Translations under genes and position numbers: made by a program
Source of the DNA: Prevotellaceae bacterium
GTDB taxonomy: Bacteria; Bacteroidota; Bacteroidia; Bacteroidales; Bacteroidaceae
Assembly (NCBI GenBank): GCA_019420585.1
Contig: JAHZGX010000020.1
Coordinates: forward strand, 37,855-101,854
Direction: 5' to 3'
DNA length: 64,000 nucleotides
Shown: one piece after another, positions 35,090-42,267 of the stretch
How positions within the stretch are numbered: position 1 is the stretch's first letter
Layout of the letters: each line of letters opens with the position of its first letter
Notes under the pieces: generated by a model
Databases searched by the model: none
What the model was told of the DNA's origin: nothing
Seen by the model: the letters and a program-made list of their open reading frames with translations, nothing else

Positions 35090-35239
35090 TTGTTGGTACT
35101 GATGCCCTTCAGATTTGTTTAGGCGTATGGCGTGCCTTTTTAAAACATCTACTCTTATCGCTTTTGATATCCGCGCCTTTTCTCTGTGTGGTCAGTTTTT
35201 ATGTCTCATGAAACAAAAATAAAGGTTTATTTCCAAAGG

Positions 35240-35271
35240 CAAAGTTATGCGTTTTTTTTAGTAATGCGCAA
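35240..35271 (-). promoter_or_regulatory. Promoter of the lipoprotein pair (TTG-N21-TAACTTTG)
   Basis: On the minus strand, TTG at 35271-35269 and TAACTTTG at 35247-35240. The implied leader is about 140 bases. Confidence 0.65.
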
Positions 35272-35500
35272 GAAAAGGATAATTATTTGTTGTTTGTACA
35301 ATGAAATAGTTTGTGTTATGGAAGAATGTTGTAAAGAATGAATAAGTGATATGTGATACGATGAAAGAAAGATTGTGATTGTATTTTCTTAAAATTATAA
35401 TGATCATGCTATTGTAATAGCATTCAGATTAGAAATGCTTTCCAAATTGTAATAAGCAAAATGTTTTTCATGGTAGAATATGTTTCTGTCCATATCCAAT

Positions 35501-35540
35501 AAGAGGAGAAAGCCATCGTTAACCATGGCTTTCTCCTCTT
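35501..35540 (-). terminator. Terminator of the CoA-transferase gene
   Basis: Perfect 16-bp inverted repeat (35501-35516 with 35525-35540), arms AAGAGGAGAAAGCCAT and its complement, 20 bases past the stop. Confidence 0.8.
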
Positions 35541-35560
35541 GGGCGTGCAACAGGGGCTGT

Positions 35561-37072
35561 TTACTTCAGATACTCAGCCCAGTCGGTGAGGCGCATATCG
35601 CCCTTGCGGATGAAGGTGTCGTGCATGCCGAATGCAGCTGAGAGCACGTGGTGAGTGTGTCCACCGAACTTCTCGGCGTGCTTCAGGTAGTCGCGCAGCA
35701 GGGGCTGGTAGTCGGGATGAGCCACCTGGATGAGTGCCTCAGCCTTCTGCATGTCGCTCTTGTGGCGCAGGTCGGCCACTCCGTACTCCGTTATCACGGC
35801 GTCGATGAAGTGGTTGGTGTGGTCGATGTGGCTGGCAAAGGGAACGATGCTGGATATTGCACCGCCCTTGGTGGTAGAGCCGCAGGTGAAGATACTCAGG
35901 TAAGCATTGTTGGTGAAGTCGGCCGAACCGCCTATGCCATTCATCATCTTAGTGCCACATATCTTGGTGCTGTTCACGTGACCATAGAGGTCACACTCGA
36001 TGGCAGTGTTGAGCGAGCACACACCTATGCGGGCGATGACCTCGGGCGAGTTGCTTATCTCTGAGGGACGGAGCACCAACTTGTCCTTGAAAAAGTCCAT
36101 GTCGTCATAGATGCCCCGCAAACACTCGTTGGTGACAGTCAGTGAGCAGGCACTGGCACTCAGCACACGTCCGTCACGCATCAGTTGCACGGGAGCATCC
36201 TGAAGCACTTCGGTGTAGATGTTGAAGTTGGGCACCTCACTGCATTGCCCCAATGCACCCAGCACGGCATTGGCTCCGCTGCCCACACCACTCTGCAGGT
36301 TGAGGAACGACTGCGGAATGAGCCCCTGACGCATATTGGCCAACAGGAAGTCGGCCACGTTCTGACCAATCTGTGTAGTGATGGGATCCGAATCCTTGAA
36401 GGCACGTGCCTCATCGGGCACATCGCACTCCACCACGCCCACGATGCGGTCTGCGTCCACTTCCACGTAAGGCTTTCCTATGCGGTCACTGGCCTTGGTA
36501 ATCATGATGGGCTTGCGGTAAGGATGATCCTCTATCTCATACACGTCATGTATGCCCTTGCTCTTGGGGCAGTGGAAAGCATTGAGTTCAATGATGATGC
36601 CCTCTGTAGCCAAGCGGCACACGGTGGGGCTGATACCTCCGGCAGCCGTCAGATAGATGTGAGCCTTGCTGCCCACTTTCTCCACAGTGCATGCCTCAAT
36701 GATAGCCCAATTGACCTGTCCCAGATAGCCCTGCCTTATCTGTGTAGCCATGTTACTCAGATTAAGATCCGAGTAATGGAGTTCATTTCGGTTGACATTC
36801 TTTCGGAAATCGGGATTGGTGGTGTATGGAGCACGGAAGTCAATGGCTTTCGCGTTGGAGAGCATACCGTCGCAACTCTGTCCTGTACTTGCTCCTGTAA
36901 ACACACTTACCTTGAACGGGCGTCCCTCAGCGTGCTCCGCCTCAGCCCGCTTGGCTATCTCGGCAGGTACACATTTAGGTACTCCGGCAGGCGTGAACCC
37001 ACTCAGGCCGAGGGTCTGGCCGTTCTGAATCAGTGCGGCTGCTTCTTCAGCAGTCATCTTTCTAAATTCCAT
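35561..37072 (-). CDS. Acetyl-CoA hydrolase/transferase family protein (probable succinate:acetate CoA-transferase)
   Basis: A 503-residue class I CoA-transferase. Features are GLSGFTPAGVPKCVP near the N-terminus, the oxyanion-region QSGVGSGANAVLGALG (about 262-277), and ECDLYGHVNSTKICGTKMMNGIGGSADF, holding a Glu in the position of the CoA-linked catalytic glutamate. It moves CoA between succinyl-CoA or propionyl-CoA and acetate in anaerobic fermentation, or hydrolyses acetyl-CoA; succinate:acetate transfer is the usual role in this group. A TAACTTTG box lies 64 bases upstream. Confidence 0.9.
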   Translation of the reverse strand: MEFRKMTAEEAAALIQNGQTLGLSGFTPAGVPKCVPAEIAKRAEAEHAEGRPFKVSVFTGASTGQSCDGMLSNAKAIDFRAPYTTNPDFRKNVNRNELHYSDLNLSNMATQIRQGYLGQVNWAIIEACTVEKVGSKAHIYLTAAGGISPTVCRLATEGIIIELNAFHCPKSKGIHDVYEIEDHPYRKPIMITKASDRIGKPYVEVDADRIVGVVECDVPDEARAFKDSDPITTQIGQNVADFLLANMRQGLIPQSFLNLQSGVGSGANAVLGALGQCSEVPNFNIYTEVLQDAPVQLMRDGRVLSASACSLTVTNECLRGIYDDMDFFKDKLVLRPSEISNSPEVIARIGVCSLNTAIECDLYGHVNSTKICGTKMMNGIGGSADFTNNAYLSIFTCGSTTKGGAISSIVPFASHIDHTNHFIDAVITEYGVADLRHKSDMQKAEALIQVAHPDYQPLLRDYLKHAEKFGGHTHHVLSAAFGMHDTFIRKGDMRLTDWAEYLK

Positions 37073-37135
37073 GATGGTCTTATGCTTTATATTTATTCTT
37101 GTTCTCCTATATCTGCCAAACGGTGTTCCGTCCTA

Positions 37136-37143
37136 CAAAGTTA
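37136..37143 (-). promoter_or_regulatory. Bacteroidetes -7 box of the CoA-transferase gene
   Basis: TAACTTTG on the minus strand, in the gap after tatD. Confidence 0.55.
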
Positions 37144-37241
37144 CTCCTTTTCTGTCAAAAGTTTGGACTTACAGGGATACTTTTCTTCATGCATACATCC
37201 TTTTATGTCCTGTTGGTCGGTTGCACTATCCGTTTTTCCTC

Positions 37242-37832
37242 CTACATGAACTGTACACATACTCCGAAAAGCCTCCCGTACTGCTCCTGCATAGCCTGCG
37301 CCAGGCACTCCACACTCATGCCACGCACCTGTGCCACCTCCTGATAAAGCAGTCTCACGGGACGTTCATCGGTATCAGTCTCCAGCAAGAGACGTTCCGG
37401 GAGGCACTCCCTCAGGCTCTGTATGTTGTAACGGAAGCCAAAGGACACATGGAAACCGGCTGTGAGAAGCGAACGCAGTTGCTGTGGCTTGCCCCGAAAC
37501 CCGTGCATAATCCAAGGCACACCGGGCTTCATGGTCTTGCGGAGCGCGAGGAGTGCATCAAGACACTTCACACAATGCAGGATGACAGGCAGATGCCATT
37601 CTTCGGCCAGACGCAACTGCCGGACAAGCACCTCCGTCTGCGTGGCCATGGAAGCCGTTGAGTGAACGTCAAGGCCGCACTCCCCTATGGCCATCAATGC
37701 ACCGGGAGTTTCGGGCCAGGCATACGGCAGATGAGCCTGCCACGGGTGGATGCCCCAAGTATGCAAGCCGTCCCGTATCACCCGTTCGCCCTCACGCGAA
37801 GGATGATGAGTGTGGAAGTCTATGTATTCCAT
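37242..37832 (-). CDS. TatD family metal-dependent hydrolase
   Basis: A 196-residue TIM-barrel hydrolase, shorter than the usual 250-260. Metal-site motifs are all present: FHTHH (6-10), GECGLD (about 51-56), ILHCVK, MHGFRG and ETDTDE (about 150-155). TatD proteins are 3'-5' DNA/RNA exonucleases or D-aminoacyl-tRNA deacylases. It is the last gene of pfs-luxS-tatD. In related Bacteroides genomes tatD sits between yidD and tyrS, so it appears to have moved here. Confidence 0.88.
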   Translation of the reverse strand: MEYIDFHTHHPSREGERVIRDGLHTWGIHPWQAHLPYAWPETPGALMAIGECGLDVHSTASMATQTEVLVRQLRLAEEWHLPVILHCVKCLDALLALRKTMKPGVPWIMHGFRGKPQQLRSLLTAGFHVSFGFRYNIQSLRECLPERLLLETDTDERPVRLLYQEVAQVRGMSVECLAQAMQEQYGRLFGVCVQFM

Positions 37833-37888
37833 GCCGACAATGCAGCCGCGTGCCCATCAGCAATGAATGCCGACAGGCGGCACATGGC

Positions 37889-38368
37889 TTACCCCGGGTA
37901 TGTGAGATTGACCTCGGTGGCCTGAAGCAGCGTTTCCTCCAGGTAGCGGCGTGCCTCCCAGCGTGCCATGGGCAAGTCGTGGAGCAGGTAGTTGCCACAG
38001 TCACACGGCGCAACGCCCGGCACCTCACCCTCATAGTCGGCCACGAAACGGAATGTCTCTATCATGAGGGGCAATATGTCCCTGCTCGTCAAATCGCCCC
38101 TCATGAGCAGATAGTTGCCCGTAAGGCAGCCCATGGGTCCCCAATACACGATGCGGTCACGCCACTGCGGATGGTTGCGCAGATAGGTGGCAGCCAGGTG
38201 TTCTATGGTATGTATGGCTCCCTGACCCAGTGCCGGCTCGCGGTTGGGCAGTTTCATGCGGATGTCGAAGGTGGTCACGGTCTCCCCGCCCACCTGATCC
38301 TGGCGTGACACAAAGATGCCACGCTCAAGGCGGCAGTGGTCAATGGTAAAACTCGGTATCTTGTCCAT
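37889..38368 (-). CDS. luxS: S-ribosylhomocysteine lyase
   Basis: A 159-residue enzyme that cleaves S-ribosylhomocysteine to homocysteine and the AI-2 precursor DPD. The metal site is visible: His53 and His57 in HTIEHL and Cys123 in CDCGN. The catalytic Cys80 is in GPMGCLTG. The start at 38368 (MDKIPSFTIDH) gives the normal length; the longer frame would overlap pfs. It lies 25 bases downstream of pfs, the preceding step of the pathway. Confidence 0.97.
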   Translation of the reverse strand: MDKIPSFTIDHCRLERGIFVSRQDQVGGETVTTFDIRMKLPNREPALGQGAIHTIEHLAATYLRNHPQWRDRIVYWGPMGCLTGNYLLMRGDLTSRDILPLMIETFRFVADYEGEVPGVAPCDCGNYLLHDLPMARWEARRYLEETLLQATEVNLTYPG

Positions 38369-38393
38369 ATCGTTAGGTATTGTTCTTGTACGT

Positions 38394-39089
38394 TCACAGT
38401 CGGGCGGCAAGTGCGTCCAGCAGGGAACGCGTCACATCGAAAGAGCGGTGAGCCATCGTGTCCCAGAAATTGAGATACTGGTCAAAGTGCCCCTCTGCCC
38501 CCGGCGTATCGCTGATGATGCGGAAACTTAGGAAGGGCACGCCGTAGAGGTGGCACACCTGTGCCAGGGCACCGCTCTCCATGTCCACGGCCAGTGCCTG
38601 CGGGAAACGTGCCTTGATACCATCCAGTTGCCGGCGGTCGGTAACGAACTGATCGCCACTGCAGATGAGCCCCGGCACAATACGAATGTCGGTCTCCAGC
38701 GATGAGGCAATGGCCAGCAGGCGTGCATCGGCCTCGAACACCGAGGGCAAACCTTGCACCTGTCCGGGTTGGTTCTCGGGGCCGCAGTCCACATCGTGAT
38801 AGGCCACAGTGGCACCGGCCACCACATCCATCACCCGGAGCGATGCGTCGATTCCCCCTGCCACACCCGTGTTCACCAACACGGCAGGCGCGTAACGGCG
38901 TATAAGTTCCACCGCCCCCACGGCTGCGTTCACCTTGCCAATGCCGCTCTGCATCAGCACCAGGTTCCGCTCCGCATACGTTCCCGTGGTGAAGGCAAGA
39001 TGTCCGTCCCTCACCACTTGCTTGTCCTGCAGCATCGCTGCCAGTTGCTCATGCTCCTTCTGCATGGCATTGATTATGCCTATGGTCAT
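38394..39089 (-). CDS. mtnN: 5'-methylthioadenosine/S-adenosylhomocysteine nucleosidase
   Basis: A 231-residue enzyme (Pfs) that removes adenine from SAH and MTA. MTIGIINAMQKEHEQL at the start includes the conserved Glu. VNTGVAGGID (about 73-82) and VDMESGALAQVC (about 170-181, nucleobase-binding Glu) are the family motifs, and the C-terminal RIISDTPG contributes the catalytic Asp. First gene of pfs-luxS-tatD, with a TAACTTTG box 30 bases upstream. Confidence 0.96.
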   Translation of the reverse strand: MTIGIINAMQKEHEQLAAMLQDKQVVRDGHLAFTTGTYAERNLVLMQSGIGKVNAAVGAVELIRRYAPAVLVNTGVAGGIDASLRVMDVVAGATVAYHDVDCGPENQPGQVQGLPSVFEADARLLAIASSLETDIRIVPGLICSGDQFVTDRRQLDGIKARFPQALAVDMESGALAQVCHLYGVPFLSFRIISDTPGAEGHFDQYLNFWDTMAHRSFDVTRSLLDALAARL

Positions 39090-39119
39090 TGTTTTTCGCT
39101 CTTATGTTGGTTGCCGCTG

Positions 39120-39127
39120 CAAAGTTA
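39120..39127 (-). promoter_or_regulatory. Bacteroidetes -7 box of the pfs-luxS-tatD operon
   Basis: TAACTTTG on the minus strand, 31 bases before the pfs start. Confidence 0.6.
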
Positions 39128-39280
39128 GGAAATAGAATCCTAAGCGCCCCCATAATGCCGGGGGAAAAGCGCAAGGCGGCCGAGAGGAAAAGCAAAACGA
39201 GGAGATAGTGCGTAAATTAAGATTTACGGCGCAGCCTCTTTGTTTTATGTTTTACGGTATTCGCTTTTTCTATCGCGCAT

Positions 39281-39618
39281 TTGGCCGCATATTTTTTTCT
39301 AGTTGGAAAAAAATATTTCTCCAACTGGGAAATTATTTTTTCCCAGTTGGAGCGTTTTCATGATGTCTTTTCAAAAAATCAAAGCAAGACATATTGCAAG
39401 GAAGAGTTGCCGTATCTGAGACGCGGATTTCCTTACTTCTTTGGGACAACAAGTATTACCAGACCTGGACAGGTATGTTGCCGGAGCAGGTAATACGTGT
39501 TGCACGAAGGGCGATGCCGGACAGCCCGAAGCAATCCCAAGCATCACATAAAGCATAAAAACAACGGCAAGGGGGAGGTTGTGCCTATTTCATTATGACA
39601 CAGCCCCCCTCTTGCGTG
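39281..39618 (+). repeat. Dispersed structured repeat, copy B
   Basis: The clearest copy, in the 541-base gap between pfs and tryptophanase. In order: three 22-base AT-rich units (39301-39366) that can form two overlapping hairpins; CTTTTCAA (39367-39374); a nested hairpin with arms GCAAGGAA/TTCCTTAC (39396-39436); an inverted repeat CAACAAGTATTACC/GGTAATACGTGTTG (39448-39502); a conserved tail with AAGCAATCCCAAGCATCACATA; and a terminal hairpin (39571-39608). The inner stem keeps pairing although bases differ between copies, which suggests a selected structure. The rest of the gap (39090-39280) holds the pfs promoter and a small CGTAAAT/ATTTACG hairpin. Confidence 0.78.
39571..39608 (-). terminator. 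Terminator of tryptophanase gene (bidirectional hairpin)
   Basis: Arms of about 12 bases (GGGGGAGGTTGTG with CACAGCCCCCC, wobble and one mismatch), 22 bases past the tnaA stop. Its loop resembles that of the hairpin after HU. Confidence 0.7.
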
Positions 39619-39630
39619 AAAGTCATGCAC

Positions 39631-41079
39631 TCAGAGGCTGTCGCCGAAATCGGCCTTGAACTTCGCCACGAGATCCTCCTGCCAGTGTCCGATTTCCTTG
39701 AGCCGGCCAAAGAAGAAGCGCAGCACGGCCGGCTCCTCCACCCACTGCAGGCCACCAATGAGCGTGCGGTTGTCCCATAGCCATTTCACGCGGTCGGCCA
39801 CATACTTGATCTGCGACAGGGTAAACACGCGGCGAGGCACAGCCAGGCGCGCCAGTTCCAGTTCGGCGTAACGCTCCGTGCCATCGGGCTCACGCTGCTC
39901 ACTCAGCGTGCCACGCTCCATGGGACGTATGCCTCCTGCAATGTAGAGGGCGGCACATACGGCACCTGCGGGATACTGATTGTGGGGCATGTCGGGCACG
40001 AATGCCGAACAGTTAAGGTGTGCACCCAGTCCGCCTGCCGGTTTTATCACGGGTACCCCGTAATCATCAAGTTCTTTGACAAGGTAGGCGATGAACTCCG
40101 GCCCGTGAGCCAAGTATTCCATGTCGAGCGACTCATACAGTCCCACGGCCATAGATTCAATGGTGCGCACATCGATACCTCCGTATGTGAGGAATCCCTC
40201 ATAAAGGGGGATGTACTCCATCATGCTCTTGATGATGTCGGTGTTGTGGGATATGATGGCTCCTCCACGAGCAAAGCCAAGCTTGCGCGCCGAGAAGTAG
40301 ATAATGTCCATCTTATCTGCCAGCAGGTGGTAGATTTCCTTAGGCTCCATGTACTTGCACTGTGCCTCGCGGGTCTTCATGAAATAGATGTTGTCCTGAA
40401 GCAGGGATGCATCAAGCACACTGGGCACCTGATAGCGGTGGCAAATGTCGGCCACGGCACACATGTTCTCCAAGGACACAGGCTGCCCACCTATAAGGTT
40501 CGTACCTGCCTCCACGCGTACAAAACCTATGTTCTCGGGGCCGATTTCCCGGATGGTGTCCTCCAGAAGTTTCAGGTCAAAGTCTCCCTTGAACGGGTCA
40601 TCGCTCACGGGCTTCAACCCTTTCTTGTCCACCAGTTCCAGCACCTCACCTCCCAAACGGGTGATATGAGCCTTGGTGGTGGTGAAGTGGAAATTCATGA
40701 GCGCCTTCTTACCCGGAGTGATGTAACGACAGGCCAGAATGTTCTCGGCCGCACGTCCCTGGTGGGCGGGCAGTACATTGTCCACCCCAAACACTTCCTT
40801 CACTGCCGCCTTGAGCCTATTGAAACTCTCCGAGCCGGCATAAGAGTCGTCAGCAATGTGCATGGCGGCCGTCTGGCGATCCGACATGGCGTTCACGCCC
40901 GAGTCTGTGAGCATGTCCATGTATATGTCACGGTTCTGCAGCAGGAAGGTATTGTTGCCGGCCTCCTGTATCTTGCGTAACCGCTCCTCGGGAGGAAGCA
41001 GGTTCAACTTCTGCACCACACGCACCTTGTGCATTTCCAAGGGCACTTGATTCTCGCTCTGATAAAACTTTACTGCCAT
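39631..41079 (-). CDS. tnaA: Tryptophanase
   Basis: A 482-residue PLP-dependent beta-eliminating lyase. LLTDSGVNAMSD, DDSYAGSESF, LPAHQGRAAENIL, FTTTKAHI and GGQPVSLENM are tryptophanase/tyrosine phenol-lyase signatures, and the PLP lysine is in SARKLGF. It would split tryptophan to indole, pyruvate and ammonia. The sequence is of the subtype starting MAVKFYQSE, with the LPPEERL motif; tyrosine phenol-lyase activity cannot be fully excluded. The start at 41079 is chosen by the family N-terminus. It diverges from an AraC-type regulator, a possible controller. The 3' side borders the structured repeat copy B. Confidence 0.88.
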   Translation of the reverse strand: MAVKFYQSENQVPLEMHKVRVVQKLNLLPPEERLRKIQEAGNNTFLLQNRDIYMDMLTDSGVNAMSDRQTAAMHIADDSYAGSESFNRLKAAVKEVFGVDNVLPAHQGRAAENILACRYITPGKKALMNFHFTTTKAHITRLGGEVLELVDKKGLKPVSDDPFKGDFDLKLLEDTIREIGPENIGFVRVEAGTNLIGGQPVSLENMCAVADICHRYQVPSVLDASLLQDNIYFMKTREAQCKYMEPKEIYHLLADKMDIIYFSARKLGFARGGAIISHNTDIIKSMMEYIPLYEGFLTYGGIDVRTIESMAVGLYESLDMEYLAHGPEFIAYLVKELDDYGVPVIKPAGGLGAHLNCSAFVPDMPHNQYPAGAVCAALYIAGGIRPMERGTLSEQREPDGTERYAELELARLAVPRRVFTLSQIKYVADRVKWLWDNRTLIGGLQWVEEPAVLRFFFGRLKEIGHWQEDLVAKFKADFGDSL

Positions 41080-41148
41080 AATGATTGGTTTTGTTGGTTC
41101 TTGTCCTTTGTATTGTTGCCACATGCCAACCAGGCATTATGGCTTTCA

Positions 41149-41156
41149 CAAAGTTA
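41149..41156 (-). promoter_or_regulatory. Bacteroidetes -7 box of tnaA
   Basis: TAACTTTG on the minus strand, 70 bases before the tnaA start, in the gap shared with the divergent AraC gene. Confidence 0.6.
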
Positions 41157-41251
41157 TGGCTTCTGCATGGGATAAGTCCGAACATATTTACGGAACTATA
41201 TACCATTATTACCTCTAACGCTCTAATCTACCATTTTTCACTACCATTATC

Positions 41252-41282
41252 TTGGCTTTCCAAGGCATTTCCCATAACTTTG
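41252..41282 (+). promoter_or_regulatory. Promoter of the AraC-type gene (TTG-N20-TAACTTTG)
   Basis: TTG at 41252-41254 and TAACTTTG at 41275-41282 with a 20-base spacer, a full consensus match. The leader is about 50 bases. Confidence 0.8.
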
Positions 41283-41337
41283 CTTCTGCAAGCCACTCCC
41301 ATGGAGGCATGGAGGCACAACCGCTAAAACCCACAAC

Positions 41338-42267
41338 ATGCACAAAGTGATTCACAGCATAGACGAAGTCAATGCTTTTTTCCGCCAGCCCACCACGCAT
41401 CCCATGGTGGCCGTGGGCGACCTCTCTCAGGCCGACCTCTCACTGTTCCAGCCCATGGACTTCGGCATGTACTGTGTGGTATTGATGGACGAGAACTTCG
41501 GCGAACTGGTGAAGGGGGGCAAGACTATGCGCTACCAAGCAGGCACAGCCTTCTCGATTCGCCCGGGACAGGTGGTCTCAATGAATCTGGATTACAGCAC
41601 CAAGCCCCGAGGGCGCATGCTGGCTTTCAGCACGGAACTACTGGAAAAGTGCGGTCTGGGGCGCGACTTCTACATGTTTAACTTCTTCAATTCCGATGTG
41701 TTTGAGGCATTGGAACTCTCCGACACCGAGCGGGGCGTGCTGCTCAATTGCTTTGCCAACATACAGACAGAACTCCACACGCCGGCCGACTACCTGTCGA
41801 CCCACATGCTTAGGTTGGGCATCGGACACCTGCTGAGTTACTGCAAGAGGTTTTTCGAAAGGCAGTTCCGCGAGCAGAAGACAGGAAATGAGGGACTGGG
41901 GAGCAGACTGGACGACATGGTGGACAATTATCTGTCAAGCGGCATGCCTGCCCAACACGGACAGCCCACTGTGGCATGGTGTGCCGGGCAGTTCCATCTC
42001 TCAGCCAATTATTTCGGTGAACTGGTGAAGCGCGAATTGCACGTAACGGCTCAGGAGTACATACAGAACAAGACAGTGGCAGCCGCGCAGACACTGCTCA
42101 GGGATACGCAGATGAGCGTGGGGGAGATTGCCGAGGAACTGGGATTTGCCTATGCCAACCACTTCACCCGCATGTTCCGCAAACGGGTGGGCATGTCACC
42201 ACTGGCCTACAGGCACCTGCAGCATGAAGCAGGCACCGTGCCTGCTGCCATGCAACAGAATCAGTGA
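41338..42267 (+). CDS. AraC family transcriptional regulator
   Basis: A 309-residue protein. The N-terminal about 190 residues form a cupin-like sensor domain (YQAGTAFSIRPGQVVSMN fits the AraC arm). The C-terminal about 110 residues hold two helix-turn-helix motifs: FHLSANYFGELVKRELHVTAQEY and MSVGEIAEELGFAYANHFTRMFRKRVGMSP. It is divergent from tryptophanase across 258 bases, so it may control tnaA and itself. Its 3' end overlaps the 3' end of the ThiD-AraC fusion gene by 7 bases in convergent orientation. Confidence 0.93.
   Translation: MHKVIHSIDEVNAFFRQPTTHPMVAVGDLSQADLSLFQPMDFGMYCVVLMDENFGELVKGGKTMRYQAGTAFSIRPGQVVSMNLDYSTKPRGRMLAFSTELLEKCGLGRDFYMFNFFNSDVFEALELSDTERGVLLNCFANIQTELHTPADYLSTHMLRLGIGHLLSYCKRFFERQFREQKTGNEGLGSRLDDMVDNYLSSGMPAQHGQPTVAWCAGQFHLSANYFGELVKRELHVTAQEYIQNKTVAAAQTLLRDTQMSVGEIAEELGFAYANHFTRMFRKRVGMSPLAYRHLQHEAGTVPAAMQQNQ

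Larger units (their letters stand above)
35090..35560. other. AT-rich intergenic region
   Basis: 471 bases, visibly richer in A and T than the rest of the window. Besides the promoter at 35240-35271 and the terminator at 35501-35540 I see nothing coding in it; the stretch 35275-35480 has no recognisable signal. Confidence 0.6.

Noticed and set aside
36185..37249. 354-codon plus-strand frame opposite the CoA-transferase
   Set aside because: Antisense to a complete conserved enzyme and running into its promoter region.
41110..41340. TnaC-like leader peptide for tryptophanase
   Set aside because: No short frame with a Trp codon and downstream Pro stall is visible upstream of tnaA.
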